From Trinickia dabaoshanensis (GTDB lineage: Bacteria; Pseudomonadota; Gammaproteobacteria; Burkholderiales; Burkholderiaceae), in assembly GCF_002879885.1 (NCBI RefSeq), contig NZ_PNYA01000011.1, positions 1 to 64,000 of the forward strand: a stretch of DNA of 64,000 nt. The letters are read 5' to 3'. Numbering within the stretch: position 1 is the stretch's first letter; the number at the start of each line of letters is the position of its first letter. This document shows, piece after piece, positions 12,344 through 21,491 of this stretch. The position numbers were made by a program, and so were the translations under genes. Below the pieces are notes generated by a model. The model searched no databases, was not told where the DNA came from, and worked only from the letters and a program-made list of their open reading frames with translations.

Positions 12344-13057
12344 TCAATGCCGGCCGACGGCCAAGTAAGCCAGCCAGTGCCGCTCGGCCCGCCGGAACGC
12401 CGCGACGAGTGCGAACGATACCGCAAGATAGATCAGCGCGGCGATCCCGAAGGCCTGGAACGACATATAAGTGGCCGAGTTGGCGTCGCGCGCGACCTTC
12501 AGCACGTCGGGCACCGTGGCCGTGAAGGCGACCGTGGTCGCATGCAGCATCAAGATGACCTCGTTACTGTACAACGGTAGCGCGCGGCGCAGCGCCGAGG
12601 GCAAGATGATGCGCAGGTACATCGTCCAACGGCTCATGCCGTAGGCGCGAGCCGCTTCCACCTCGCCGTGGGAGATCGAGCGGATCGCCCCGGCGAAGAT
12701 TTCGGTCGTATAGGCGGCCGTGTTCAAACCGAACGCGAGAATCGCGCAATGCAGGCCGCTGCGGAAAAACTCGTTCAGCACTTCGTGCGAGCGGATGAAC
12801 TGCAGGCTGTAGACGCCGCTGTAGATCAGCAGCAGTTGCACGTAGAGCGGCGTGCCGCGAAACACGTAGGTATAGCAACGCACGGGCGTCGACAGCCAGC
12901 GGTTCTTGGACACGCGGGCGACGGCCAGCGGCACCGCCATGCAAAACCCGATGACGAGCGAGGCGACGAGCAGCCACAACGTGACGGCCAGGCCCGAGAA
13001 GCCTTGTCCGTCGTAGTACAGAAACGCGCGGCCGTATTGGGAGAGGATTTCGATCAT
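12344..13057 (-). CDS. aotM: Basic amino-acid ABC importer permease (AotM/HisM type)
   Basis: Inner-membrane subunit of the importer. The protein is 237 aa with about five transmembrane segments (the first around LAVTLWLLVASLVIGFCMAV). The EAA loop that docks on the ATPase is visible as EVEAARAYGMSRWTMYLRIILP. HisM-like features include the VFRGTPLYVQLLLIYSG segment. An ATG at 13057 starts 16 bases after the aotQ stop, so it is cotranscribed. Confidence 0.88.
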   Translation of the reverse strand: MIEILSQYGRAFLYYDGQGFSGLAVTLWLLVASLVIGFCMAVPLAVARVSKNRWLSTPVRCYTYVFRGTPLYVQLLLIYSGVYSLQFIRSHEVLNEFFRSGLHCAILAFGLNTAAYTTEIFAGAIRSISHGEVEAARAYGMSRWTMYLRIILPSALRRALPLYSNEVILMLHATTVAFTATVPDVLKVARDANSATYMSFQAFGIAALIYLAVSFALVAAFRRAERHWLAYLAVGRH

Positions 13058-13073
13058 ATTGCCCAGCGCCTCG

Positions 13074-13763
13074 TCAAAGTTCGGCGTGCCGCACGCCGAT
13101 GGAATAACGCTTGTCGAGCCACAGCAGCACGACGTTCGACACGGTGGTGATCGCCAGATAGATCAGCGCCGCGACGAGAATGAAGAAGAACATGTTGAAC
13201 GTGCTCTTGCCGGCGTCTTGCGCCGCCTTCACGACGTCGGCCAGACCGATGATCGACACGAGCGCCGTCGCCTTCACGAGCACCTGCCAGTTGTTGCCGA
13301 TGCCCGGCAGCGCGAAGCGCATCATCTGCGGAAACAAGATGCGCGCGAACACGCGCATGCCGCTCATGCCATAGGCGCTGCCCGCCTCCAACTGGCCCCG
13401 CGGCACGGCCAAGAACGCACCGCGAAAGGTCTCCGTGAAGTAGGCGCCATAAATGAAGCCGAGCGTCAGGACACCCGCGACGAACGGATCGATGTCGATT
13501 TGATCCATGCCGAGGGCATCGGTCATTTGATTGACGGCGATTTGGATGCTGTAAAAGAGCAGCAGCATCAGGACGAGATCGGGCACCGAACGGATCAACG
13601 TCGTATAGAGCGTTGCCGCGCCGGACACCACGCGATTGCGCGAAAGCTTCGCGACCGCGCCGAGCAGGCCCAGCAACACCGAGACGGCCAGCGAAAGCAC
13701 CGACAATTCGATCGTCTTGATCGCGCCGGCGAGAAGGATCGGGCCGAAGCCATACAGGAACAC
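13074..13763 (-). CDS. aotQ: Basic amino-acid ABC importer permease (AotQ/HisQ type)
   Basis: First gene of the importer cluster: a 229-aa permease with the EAA loop QLEAGSAYGMSGMRVFARIL and the LIRSVPDLVLMLLLFYS segment typical of HisQ. The start is GTG at 13763, supported by an AGAGGAGA ribosome site eight bases upstream. Normally a periplasmic binding protein (AotJ/HisJ) precedes this gene. The 392 bases upstream contain no such frame on the minus strand, so the binding protein must be encoded elsewhere. Confidence 0.88.
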   Translation of the reverse strand: MFLYGFGPILLAGAIKTIELSVLSLAVSVLLGLLGAVAKLSRNRVVSGAATLYTTLIRSVPDLVLMLLLFYSIQIAVNQMTDALGMDQIDIDPFVAGVLTLGFIYGAYFTETFRGAFLAVPRGQLEAGSAYGMSGMRVFARILFPQMMRFALPGIGNNWQVLVKATALVSIIGLADVVKAAQDAGKSTFNMFFFILVAALIYLAITTVSNVVLLWLDKRYSIGVRHAEL

Positions 13764-14155
13764 GGGCGTCTCCTCTTGTCTTGATATGTCGCGCGCCGAA
13801 ATGCCGCGCCGCTAGGGTGCCGGCGTTTCGACACGGCGTAATACTGGCAAGATCGTCCGGCGTGTACAAATTGAAAGGCACCGGTCTATTGCGGCGCAGC
13901 ATTTCCTCTGCCGCCGGCGTGCCGGCCTGCCCAACGGGCAACGAATGGGCTCTGCTGTGCCCGCGCAGCTTTCCCCATGCCTCAGCGCAGCGTCGGATTC
14001 GAAAATTGACCGTCGCTTTTTCGATATTTCCGCCGCCGCAGGACGGACGCAACAGAGGCCGCATTCGTCATACGGATAGGCGGAACCACGTCTATAATCG
14101 CTTGCCGCCCCTTGGTACGACGGGATCGCGGCGAACAAACAAAACACGGAAAATC
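13764..14155. other. Divergent intergenic region between aotQ and an exported protein gene
   Basis: No credible gene on either strand. On the plus strand a perfect TATAAT lies at 14093-14098, about 58 bases before the start codon at 14156 with only a weak -35. Another possible pair is TTGACC near 14007 with GATATT downstream. The minus-strand promoter of the aot genes should also be here but I cannot define it. Confidence 0.5.
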
Positions 14156-15052
14156 ATGAAAACAAAAGGCCAACTCACAAAAAACGTAATTGCGCGGGGA
14201 CTCGCCCAATTGGCCCAAGCGGCACCGTTCGCCGCTGTGCTCTATGTCGCGCCGCACTGCGCTTGGGCGGCGCAGGTCGATCACGTCGCTTGGTTCAAGA
14301 ATCTCGTTCAGACCAATAACGAGCACGCCTTCTGCGTGCCCGACGGGATGACTTACGAGCAGGTCTTACAGCAAATGTTCAAGCGCTCGCCCCACGCGGC
14401 ACCCGATGGCACGATAACCGACTATGACGCGATTGGCGCATTGCGGCGAGCGTTTCCGTGCCACGCCCCGGAAGACGAGTACACGGCCATCGATACGCGT
14501 CGCGCCCAGGAAATCATCGGGATGCTGGAAACGGACACCGGGCATGATGCCCAACAACTCGTGATGGCCGTCGAAACCGAAGCGCGGCTCTATCCCCCGC
14601 CCGTCTTGTTCGTGCTGGCGAACCAGCTCTTCAAGCAAGGCAACACGCAGGATGCACTGTTTTGGTACTACGCAGGCATCTTGCGCACTCGGTACGATAT
14701 AGGCCGCTGCGCGGATCGGACGGTCGATTCGACGCTCGCCGACCTGCTCCGTCAAATGCCGCCCGAATTGCGGCAGGCAGGGACCCAAGACGCCGCCAAG
14801 CTGCGCGAAATCATCGACATGGTGCTCGAATGGGACGCGAACACGCCGTACGACTATGATCAGCGCTGGATCAATTTCCACGGCATGAACGCCATCATCG
14901 GAGGCGACCGCAAGCCGCTGAGCGTGCCGAGCGGCGAATGGGCCTCGATAGTCGCGAAAACGCGAGCCCAGTTCCGCGAAGACATGGACAAGGTAATCGC
15001 ATCCGCGTCGCCATCCGGTAAGCAGCCGGCATCGCAGCACGCCGCCAAGTAA
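14156..15052 (+). CDS. Exported protein with Rap1a-like N-terminal domain, function unknown
   Basis: A 298-aa protein with a signal peptide (residues 1-39, cleavage likely after CAWA). Residues about 43-105 read FCVPDGMTYEQ...ALRRAFPC, resembling the Rap1a/Tai fold (a secreted two-Cys domain known from T6SS self-resistance proteins). The rest is helical, with LFVLANQLFKQGNTQDALFWYYAGILR like a TPR/Sel1-type pair, and two further conserved-looking Trp motifs near the end. The ATG at 14156 is chosen because it begins a good signal peptide and has ACGGA upstream; the frame also extends 5' but without a ribosome site. No T6SS genes are nearby. The domain call comes from visual pattern only, so the role is open. 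Confidence 0.72.
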   Translation: MKTKGQLTKNVIARGLAQLAQAAPFAAVLYVAPHCAWAAQVDHVAWFKNLVQTNNEHAFCVPDGMTYEQVLQQMFKRSPHAAPDGTITDYDAIGALRRAFPCHAPEDEYTAIDTRRAQEIIGMLETDTGHDAQQLVMAVETEARLYPPPVLFVLANQLFKQGNTQDALFWYYAGILRTRYDIGRCADRTVDSTLADLLRQMPPELRQAGTQDAAKLREIIDMVLEWDANTPYDYDQRWINFHGMNAIIGGDRKPLSVPSGEWASIVAKTRAQFREDMDKVIASASPSGKQPASQHAAK

Positions 15053-15604
15053 GCAAACGCCTCGGCTCTCGCCGGTACTTGCCGCAACCATCGATTTTCA
15101 AACGGCAAAAAACAGAACCGGCCGTCACTCATCGTGAACGGCCGGCAATCATCATGGCGCGCGACGCAAGATCGTCGGCAAAAAAGCCGGGCACCGGCAG
15201 AACGACGTCGTCCCTTTGCGCTGCGTCTTTGGCTTGCGTCCGCCCGCCCGTGCGGTGCACATGGCGTTCGTTCGCCCCCCGTAGCCGGCGCGGCGCTGCG
15301 TCGTCTGGCCTTCAATCGGTGTCGATTTAATTCGATATGACGTGTCCGGTTGGCATAAATGTAGGACGAGAGACGACCTGAATGCAAAGCGTGTTTACAC
15401 GCATAGGGAACGTCTGTACCTCGCTCATCGCGGCAATGTGCGTTATAGAACGGACATCGATGGGGTGGGTTAAGCGAATTACAGCTACTTTTCAGCGCAC
15501 CGACCGGCGAAACAAGACCCAATAACCTAGCGTTTTACTAGCGCAAATGGGACGCTTGCGTTTCTTGAATCCACGCACGAAACGTTATTCACGAGAGACG
15601 AAAA
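15053..15604 (+). other. 552-base spacer between two exported-protein genes
   Basis: I see no convincing gene. An inverted repeat with 8-base arms (15118-15125 and 15138-15145, CCGGCCGT/ACGGCCGG, 12-base loop) sits 65 bases after the upstream stop. It could help terminate transcription but has no T tract. The stretch 15330-15600 is clearly less G+C-rich than its surroundings and probably holds the promoter of the next gene. Confidence 0.4.
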
Positions 15605-16189
15605 ATGATCCCGCGCAAAATAAATCAATCCCTAGAATTGTCCCCTTCACTCAAAATGCGTTGGCCGATCGCGATCGTAGCGGCGATGCTCACCGGCAGC
15701 GCGACAGCAAGCCACGCCGAGATCGCACCGCCGAACGCGCGTCAGCCGATACCTGAACTCGGCGAACATGTGATCAAGTTCGATAACAGCAAGGGGACGG
15801 AAAAGCTGCAATTCCGCGAGAGCCTGCGTCAACGCCAGTGCGTCGCTACCGTCACACCGGATTTCTTTACCGTAGCTCCCGGCGAAACAGCCGAGGTTCG
15901 TATGGATGTCCGAGATAGCGCATCTTCGGGCTGCCAAGGCGAACCCAAGCATGTTTTGTGGAACGTCGCGTCGTCCGAACACCACCGGCGCCCGCTTGCT
16001 TATATGGTGTTATTCAGTGTCGAGCCGAAAATGGACGAGGAAGGACGCGTCCGAATCGCGAGTACGAAATCTTCGCGGCCTGGAACCCCATACGCGGCAA
16101 CGTGCGGCAATTACGCATGCCTGAACGAATGGGCGCTAGGTTACAACGATAAGCGCCAGGTGATTTACCTTTTCAACGAACGAGATTGA
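15605..16189 (+). CDS. Small exported protein, function unknown
   Basis: A 194-aa protein. A signal peptide is visible at about residues 18-38 (MRWPIAIVAAMLTGSATASHA), so either Met1 or Met18 may be the start. Met1 at 15605 has GAGACGAAAA upstream, a weak site. The mature part looks like a beta-rich domain with four cysteines in two close pairs along the chain (RQRQCVATV and SSGCQG; ATCGNYACLNEW), suggesting disulfides. I recognise no family. It lies downstream of another exported protein on the same strand and converges with hpnL, overlapping its 3' end by 17 bases. Confidence 0.7.
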   Translation: MIPRKINQSLELSPSLKMRWPIAIVAAMLTGSATASHAEIAPPNARQPIPELGEHVIKFDNSKGTEKLQFRESLRQRQCVATVTPDFFTVAPGETAEVRMDVRDSASSGCQGEPKHVLWNVASSEHHRRPLAYMVLFSVEPKMDEEGRVRIASTKSSRPGTPYAATCGNYACLNEWALGYNDKRQVIYLFNERD

Positions 16190-17180
16190 CGTCCCGCTGC
16201 GATTGCGCTTGCCGAACGCCGCGCCGCGCGACGACGATCTCGGCCCATTGCCACGACAGCAACGCCACGCAGCCGAAAATCACTTCGCGCATCCGCTTCA
16301 CGAGCGCGAGCGAGAGTCCGACTTCGCGGTCGATGCCGAACATTTGCGCAAGCAGCACGACCGCCACTTCCTGCACGCCGAGGCCCGCCGGCACCATGAA
16401 CGCCGCATGCCGCACGGCCTGCGTCAGGGCCTCGATCGCGATCGCGCCGCCCGCCGACACGGGATGGCCGAGCAGCGCCAGCGCCCAATACGTTTCGAGT
16501 GCGCCGATCAGGTAACCGAGGAATTGCCAGACGAATGTTCGAACGAGAACGCCGGTGCGCGTCATGAGCGCGTCGATTTCGGCATCGAGCTTGGCGCCGT
16601 CGATGCCTTGCAAGAGGCGATGCTCACTGCCGAGCGCGCTGGCCGCGAATCGCTCGATCGCACGAAATACGCCGCCGCGGCGCAGCAGCAAAGCGGTCAC
16701 GATCGGCAACGGCAGCGACAGCACGAGCGCGAGCGCGATCGTTCGCGCATGGTCGCCGCCCGTCGCGGCAAGAATGAGCACCACGCCCAGCGCGGAAAAC
16801 GCGTATTGCACGGCAATCGTGACGAGCACCTCGACGATCACCGAGGCGCTGACGGCGCTAGCGTCGCGAAGACGCCATCGAGCCAGCCGGATGCCGACGA
16901 TTTCACCGCCCACCGCGAGTACGGGCAGCAGGCGGCTTACCGCCTCGCGCACGGTGGCTACCCACCAGAGGAACGGGAGCGGCACGCGGCCACGCAACAA
17001 GATGCGCCAGCCGTAAGCGTCGAACAGCAGCGGCACGGCGTGAAAGGGCACGAGCCACAACAGCGCGAGGCCCGCCTGGGCGATGACGTGCATGACGTCG
17101 GCCGCGCCATCGCGAACCACGAGCGCGATAAAAATTGCGATCCCGATGGGCCAACCGGCCCATTTGAGCCATTTCGTCAT
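16173..17180 (-). CDS. hpnL: Hopanoid-associated membrane protein HpnL (UPF0104/LPG-synthase TM family)
   Basis: A polytopic inner-membrane protein of 335 aa with about eight hydrophobic segments, related to the flippase-like domain of lysylphosphatidylglycerol synthases. Members beside hpn genes are called HpnL and are thought to act in hopanoid transport or localisation; the biochemical role is unproven. The start at 17180 (MTKWLKWAGWPIGIAI) overlaps the hpnK stop as ATGA, which supports it over upstream in-frame codons. The conserved AGLGVQEVAVVLLAQMFGI motif lies near the C-terminus. Last gene of hpnIJKL. Confidence 0.88.
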   Translation of the reverse strand: MTKWLKWAGWPIGIAIFIALVVRDGAADVMHVIAQAGLALLWLVPFHAVPLLFDAYGWRILLRGRVPLPFLWWVATVREAVSRLLPVLAVGGEIVGIRLARWRLRDASAVSASVIVEVLVTIAVQYAFSALGVVLILAATGGDHARTIALALVLSLPLPIVTALLLRRGGVFRAIERFAASALGSEHRLLQGIDGAKLDAEIDALMTRTGVLVRTFVWQFLGYLIGALETYWALALLGHPVSAGGAIAIEALTQAVRHAAFMVPAGLGVQEVAVVLLAQMFGIDREVGLSLALVKRMREVIFGCVALLSWQWAEIVVARRGVRQAQSQRDVNLVR

Positions 17181-18076
17181 AGCGACGCCCTCCCGCGCGC
17201 GGTGTCGTCGCCATCGCGCGCATCGGCCATGCCTCGCGCACCGGCTTGCCCACCGAACACATCGGCAAAGCCGCCGCACACGAGCCCGGCATCGGCGATC
17301 GCCTGCGCCACGCGCGAAGACAGCAGCGCATGAAGTTCGTCGGCATGGCGATACGCCTGCATCGAAGCCGTGATCGGCCCCTCGCCCGCTTCCGCCGGAT
17401 GGCTGTAAATTTCGCCGACCCCTTCCCCCGGCATGCGAGCAAGCGCATCGAGCATCGCGGCTTCGTCCATGCCGCCCGTGTGCTCGATACCGACCACATA
17501 GTCGTTATAGGCGATACCGGCGCGCGATAGCCGCGCGCGCATGAGGCCGATCCACGGTTTGAGCCACCAAGGCGCATTCGCCTCGAACGGCAGCCGCACG
17601 GCGCGCAGACCGAATTCCCGCCCGATCGATAAAACGAGCGAGAGCACGGTCGGATGCAGATGGAAGTGCTTGTGCGCGTTGACGTGGTCGAGCGGCAACC
17701 CCGTCGCCGCGAACGCCTCGAATTGCGCGCGGATCTCGCGCGCGAGGGCCCGGCGCACGGGCGGCAGGAAGAAGAAACGGACCCCGTCGCGCGCCATCGC
17801 ATCGCCGAATCGCCCGTCGGGGCCGACGAGCGCGGGGATGTACGCGGGCGGCAACGTACAGGGCCCGTCGGCCAGCACGAGATGCAAGCCCACGCGCAAG
17901 CTCGGCAGCGCTCGCGCGCGCTCGACGGCATCTTGGGCCGCCGGTGCGCTCACCATGAGGCTGGCGGCTTTGAGCACGCCTTCGCGATGCGCACGCTCGA
18001 TACCCGCGTTCACCCGCGGATGCAACCCGAAATCATCCGCGGTGACGATGAGGGCGCGCCGGCCCGAGCGTGTCAC
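17177..18076 (-). CDS. hpnK: Hopanoid-associated sugar deacetylase HpnK (YdjC family)
   Basis: Removes the acetyl group from N-acetylglucosaminyl-bacteriohopanetetrol in the route to glucosamine and cyclitol-ether hopanoids. The 299-aa protein has the YdjC/ChbG metal-site motif VTADDFGLHPRVNAGIERA at the N-terminus, the GLHLVLADG segment and the DHVNAHKHFHLHP metal-ligand His cluster. The start is GTG at 18076, four bases after the hpnJ stop with GAGGCG in front; no nearer ATG exists. It is translationally coupled to hpnL. Confidence 0.9.
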   Translation of the reverse strand: MTRSGRRALIVTADDFGLHPRVNAGIERAHREGVLKAASLMVSAPAAQDAVERARALPSLRVGLHLVLADGPCTLPPAYIPALVGPDGRFGDAMARDGVRFFFLPPVRRALAREIRAQFEAFAATGLPLDHVNAHKHFHLHPTVLSLVLSIGREFGLRAVRLPFEANAPWWLKPWIGLMRARLSRAGIAYNDYVVGIEHTGGMDEAAMLDALARMPGEGVGEIYSHPAEAGEGPITASMQAYRHADELHALLSSRVAQAIADAGLVCGGFADVFGGQAGARGMADARDGDDTARGRASL

Positions 18077-18080
18077 TGTC

Positions 18081-19502
18081 TTACGCCTCGTGCGCGCGCA
18101 GGAAGCGGAAGAATTCGACGCCTTCGCGCAGACGCCGCTTCATCATGTCCCAGCTCGTCAGCATTTCGCGAACGATCTCCCAAATCTTCGAGGGACGGAA
18201 GTAGAACTGGCGATAGAACTGCTCAAGATGGTGATAGATCTCGTCGCGCGACAAATGCGGATAGCCGATCGCGGCAAGCTGCACGCCTTCCTTGCTCACG
18301 AGGTTGATGGTCTTGTTCTCTTCCATCCAACCGTTGTCGACCGCCTGTTTGTACAGCGTCGTGCCCGGATAGGGCGCGGCCAGCGAAACCTGGATCGTGT
18401 GCGGATTGATTTCCTTCGCGTACTCGATCGTCTTCTTGATGGTTTCCTGCGTTTCGCCGGGCAAGCCGAGAATGAACGTGCCGTGGATCTTGATGCCGAG
18501 CTTCTTGCAATCCGCACTGAAGCGGCGCGCGAAGTCCGTGCGCACGCCCTTCTTGATGTTCACGAGGATCTGGTCGTCGCCCGACTCGAAGCCCACGAGC
18601 AACAGACGCAAGCCGTTTTCCTTCATGACCTTGAGCGTCTTGTACGGCACGTTCGCCTTCGCGTTGCACGACCAGGTCATGCCGAGCTTGCCGAGACCGA
18701 TCGCAATGGCTTCGGCGCGCGGCAAGTCGTCGGTGAAGGTGTCGTCGTCGAACATCAGTTCTTTGACTTCGGGCATGTTGTCGCGGATCCACTTCGCTTC
18801 CTCGATCACGTTCTCGACCGAGCGCGTGCGGTAGCGATGACCGCTGACCGTCTGCGGCCACAGGCAGAACGTGCAACGCGACTTGCAGCCGCGGCCCGTG
18901 TAGATGGAGACGTACGGGTAGTTCAGGTAGCCGATGAAGTAGTTGTCGATCTTCAGGTCGCGCTTGTAGATCGGCGCGACGAACGGCAACTCGTCCATGT
19001 TCTCGAGGATCGGACGCGCTTCGTTGTGCTCGATCGAGCCGTCCTTGGCGCGCCAAGAGAGGCCCTTGATCTCGGCGAACGGCTTGCCTTCCGCGAGCTC
19101 CTTACACGTAAAGTCGAACTCCTCGCGGCAGACGAAATCGATCGCCTCGGTTGCCGTGAGCGAGTTGTGCGGATCGACCATCACCTTGGCGCCCACCATG
19201 CCGACCAGCACCGACGGCTTGCGCTTCTTGACGTCTTGCGCGAAGAGCGCATCGGTGGGGAACGAGGGCGTGCTCGTGTGGATGATGATGAGATCGTAGT
19301 CGTCGCAGATCTTCAGCGTTTGTTCGACGGACAGGCCGTCGGCCGGCGCGTCGAGCACGCGGCTGCCCGGCACGAGGGCCGCGGGCTGCGCGAGCCATGT
19401 CGGGTACCAGAACGAGCGGATTTCGCGCTTGGCTTGGTAGCGCGAACCGGCACCGCCATCGAAGCCGTCATACGACGGGGCCTGCAAGAACAGCGTTTTC
19501 AT
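18081..19502 (-). CDS. hpnJ: Hopanoid cyclitol-ether radical SAM enzyme HpnJ
   Basis: A 473-aa B12-binding-type radical SAM protein that contracts the sugar ring of glucosaminyl-bacteriohopanetetrol to a cyclitol ether. The N-terminal third is a Rossmann-like cobalamin-binding domain (LKICDDYDLIIIHTSTPSFP). The [4Fe-4S] cluster motif reads CKSRCTFC, inside a YTGRGCKSRCTFCLWPQ stretch that typifies HpnJ. Starts at ATG 19502, 94 bases after hpnI, and runs into hpnK with a four-base gap. Confidence 0.93.
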   Translation of the reverse strand: MKTLFLQAPSYDGFDGGAGSRYQAKREIRSFWYPTWLAQPAALVPGSRVLDAPADGLSVEQTLKICDDYDLIIIHTSTPSFPTDALFAQDVKKRKPSVLVGMVGAKVMVDPHNSLTATEAIDFVCREEFDFTCKELAEGKPFAEIKGLSWRAKDGSIEHNEARPILENMDELPFVAPIYKRDLKIDNYFIGYLNYPYVSIYTGRGCKSRCTFCLWPQTVSGHRYRTRSVENVIEEAKWIRDNMPEVKELMFDDDTFTDDLPRAEAIAIGLGKLGMTWSCNAKANVPYKTLKVMKENGLRLLLVGFESGDDQILVNIKKGVRTDFARRFSADCKKLGIKIHGTFILGLPGETQETIKKTIEYAKEINPHTIQVSLAAPYPGTTLYKQAVDNGWMEENKTINLVSKEGVQLAAIGYPHLSRDEIYHHLEQFYRQFYFRPSKIWEIVREMLTSWDMMKRRLREGVEFFRFLRAHEA

Positions 19503-19596
19503 GGATGAAGCTCCGGCAACCTATAGGTGAAGCAGATGTTGTGAAGACGACGGCCGCGCGAAGACGGCCGCCGACGAAATACGAATACGGCTGCGC

Positions 19597-20790
19597 TCAA
19601 GGCCCGTCCGACCCCTCGGCCACGCGCGCCACGACCGGCATGCGCGCGCCGCGCCAGACCACGTGCGAGCCGAATGCCGCGACGAACCATTGCGCCGCAA
19701 GCAATGCGTCGCGCAGCGGCACGAGCGGCAAATCGCGCCAAAACTCGCCGGCGGCGCGCGAGGCTCGCGCATGTAAAACGATACGGGCACCAAGACCGAG
19801 TAGCGTCGATGCGGCCAGCACCGTCTCGCGCGCGCCCGGCTGTCCGTGCCACGCCAATAGGGCGCCGGCCAGCACCCAAGGGAACGTGAACGTGATGAAC
19901 AAGAAGGCGAACCCGAGCGGATTGATCGAGCGAATCGTGCGCAGCCAGCGCGTCTCGCGCAGCCAGAGCGTGTTGAAGTCGGGCTCGATCACATCGGTAT
20001 CGACCACGATTTCGGACAAGACCGTCGTCATGCCTCGCTGGCGCGTGTACTCGGCCAGCCAGTAGTCGTCGGCCAAGCAATCCTTGAGCGCGGCGAACCC
20101 GCCGATATCGGCCAGCACGTTCGAGCGCAGCGCGAGCGTCGCGCCGAAACCGAAACTGCGCGAACCGCCGGCGTGCGCGATACGCACCGAAGGGGCGAAC
20201 CATTCGTTGATGAACTGCGCGCCGATACGCGTCCAGAACCCGCCCACGCTCTTCGCGTGATACAGACAGGTGACAATGCCCACTTGAGGGTCGGCCAGCG
20301 GCGCGGTGACGGCTTGCAAATAATCGCGCCCGACGGCGATATCGCTATCGGCCAGGACGATCAGCGGATGCTTGGCCCGCGCCGCCAGGTTGATGAGGTT
20401 GCTGACCTTCAGGTTGTGGCCGTGCACGCGGGAATCGACGACGAGCGCGATATCGCGCTCGGGATACGCCGCTTGCAGGCGCCGCACGACGGCGATCGCC
20501 GGATCGGCCGACGAGGACACGCCGAACAGCAACTCGTAGCATGGATGCGTCTGCTCGCAGAACGTCGAAAGGTTTTCGTAAAGACGCGGCTCGGCGCCGC
20601 ACAGCGGCTTGAGCACGCTCACGGCTTCGCCGGCCCGGCGGGCGCCGGCAAAGCGGCCTTCGCTCGCCGCGCGCTTGGCCAGTGCGCGCGCGGACGGCAG
20701 CGCGAGCGCGGCGACGACGACGTACGCGGTCGAGACGCAACACAGGGCGACGAGCAGCCAGTCCCACAGCACGGCGGGCGTGAACGTCAT
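19597..20790 (-). CDS. hpnI: Hopanoid glycosyltransferase HpnI
   Basis: A family 2 glycosyltransferase that adds N-acetylglucosamine to bacteriohopanetetrol at the membrane. The protein is 397 aa. It has an N-terminal membrane segment (about residues 8-30), a nucleotide-sugar domain with ADSD (in VLADSDIAVGRDYL), a catalytic DDYWLAEY and a QRGM motif corresponding to the QxxRW region, then two or three C-terminal hydrophobic segments. The ATG at 20790 is chosen because the chain then begins directly with the membrane anchor; the frame is open further upstream but that part looks non-coding. Heads the hpnIJKL group. Confidence 0.9.
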   Translation of the reverse strand: MTFTPAVLWDWLLVALCCVSTAYVVVAALALPSARALAKRAASEGRFAGARRAGEAVSVLKPLCGAEPRLYENLSTFCEQTHPCYELLFGVSSSADPAIAVVRRLQAAYPERDIALVVDSRVHGHNLKVSNLINLAARAKHPLIVLADSDIAVGRDYLQAVTAPLADPQVGIVTCLYHAKSVGGFWTRIGAQFINEWFAPSVRIAHAGGSRSFGFGATLALRSNVLADIGGFAALKDCLADDYWLAEYTRQRGMTTVLSEIVVDTDVIEPDFNTLWLRETRWLRTIRSINPLGFAFLFITFTFPWVLAGALLAWHGQPGARETVLAASTLLGLGARIVLHARASRAAGEFWRDLPLVPLRDALLAAQWFVAAFGSHVVWRGARMPVVARVAEGSDGP

Positions 20791-21491
20791 CGCGCACCGC
20801 CCTTGCCGGCCGCGCGCGCCGTGACGGCGGCGCCCGCAGCCACGTGAGCGCGGCGCGCGGACAACCCGTTCGATGAGACGCTTGCTGGCACGTTGGCTAC
20901 TCCTTCGTTCTTCTCGACGCGCGGCGCCAAGCCTGCCCCGGCTTGCGCACCACCCGCTGTCGTGTCGCGTGAATGTTCGCGTGCCTGACATAAAGACAAC
21001 GGACTTCGACGCACCCGGCAAACCGTGTGCGAAAGGCGACAGGGCCGGCTCGAGGACCGTGCGCGGGCGCGCGCTCAACTTGTCTGATGCGAGGCGAAAC
21101 GAACACGAAGCGCGCTGAAGCGACACGCCTTGGGCGCCGTCGAACCGGCTCGAGGAAAGCCGTCAGCTCGCTTTGTAAACTTCGGAAACAGGCAATTGTA
21201 GCAGTGCGTGCGGGAATACGCTTACGACCCGGTACCACGCCACCCCGATTCGTCGGATGCAAGCAACGCCTTCTCCACCCGGCTGCCGGGAACGCGATCG
21301 ATGCGGCCCGATTTTGTGACACGCTGCCCGGGTGCCGCGAACGAGCGGGCGCGCGGCGTGCTCGAGGCGCCCGATGACGCGACGCAACAACTCATGTATC
21401 TTGCAAATATCGAGCAGCGCCCGGCGCCGCGGCACCGGACCCGGTTGCGCCGCCGGTTGGAGCGTTGGCGCTTCACGCGAGCGAACTCATC
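20791..21491. other. 701-base divergent region between hpnI and the PdxY-like gene
   Basis: Frames exist on both strands but none has a plausible protein composition or ribosome site. A TACAAT on the minus strand at 21195-21200 could be a -10 for the hpn genes, although its -35 is poor and the leader would be about 400 bases. Otherwise I see no repeat or site. Confidence 0.4.

Noticed and set aside
13764-14155. Missing aotJ binding-protein gene
   Set aside because: All frames on both strands are too short and lack a signal peptide or binding-protein pattern.
15118-15145. Inverted repeat as a terminator of the exported Rap1a-like gene
   Set aside because: The loop is 12 bases and no T tract follows, so I left it as a remark in the spacer entry.
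17541-19508. 655-codon plus-strand open frame opposite hpnK and hpnJ
   Set aside because: Mirrors the codon bias of the real genes on the minus strand; the translation is Arg/Asp/Leu-rich with no family pattern.
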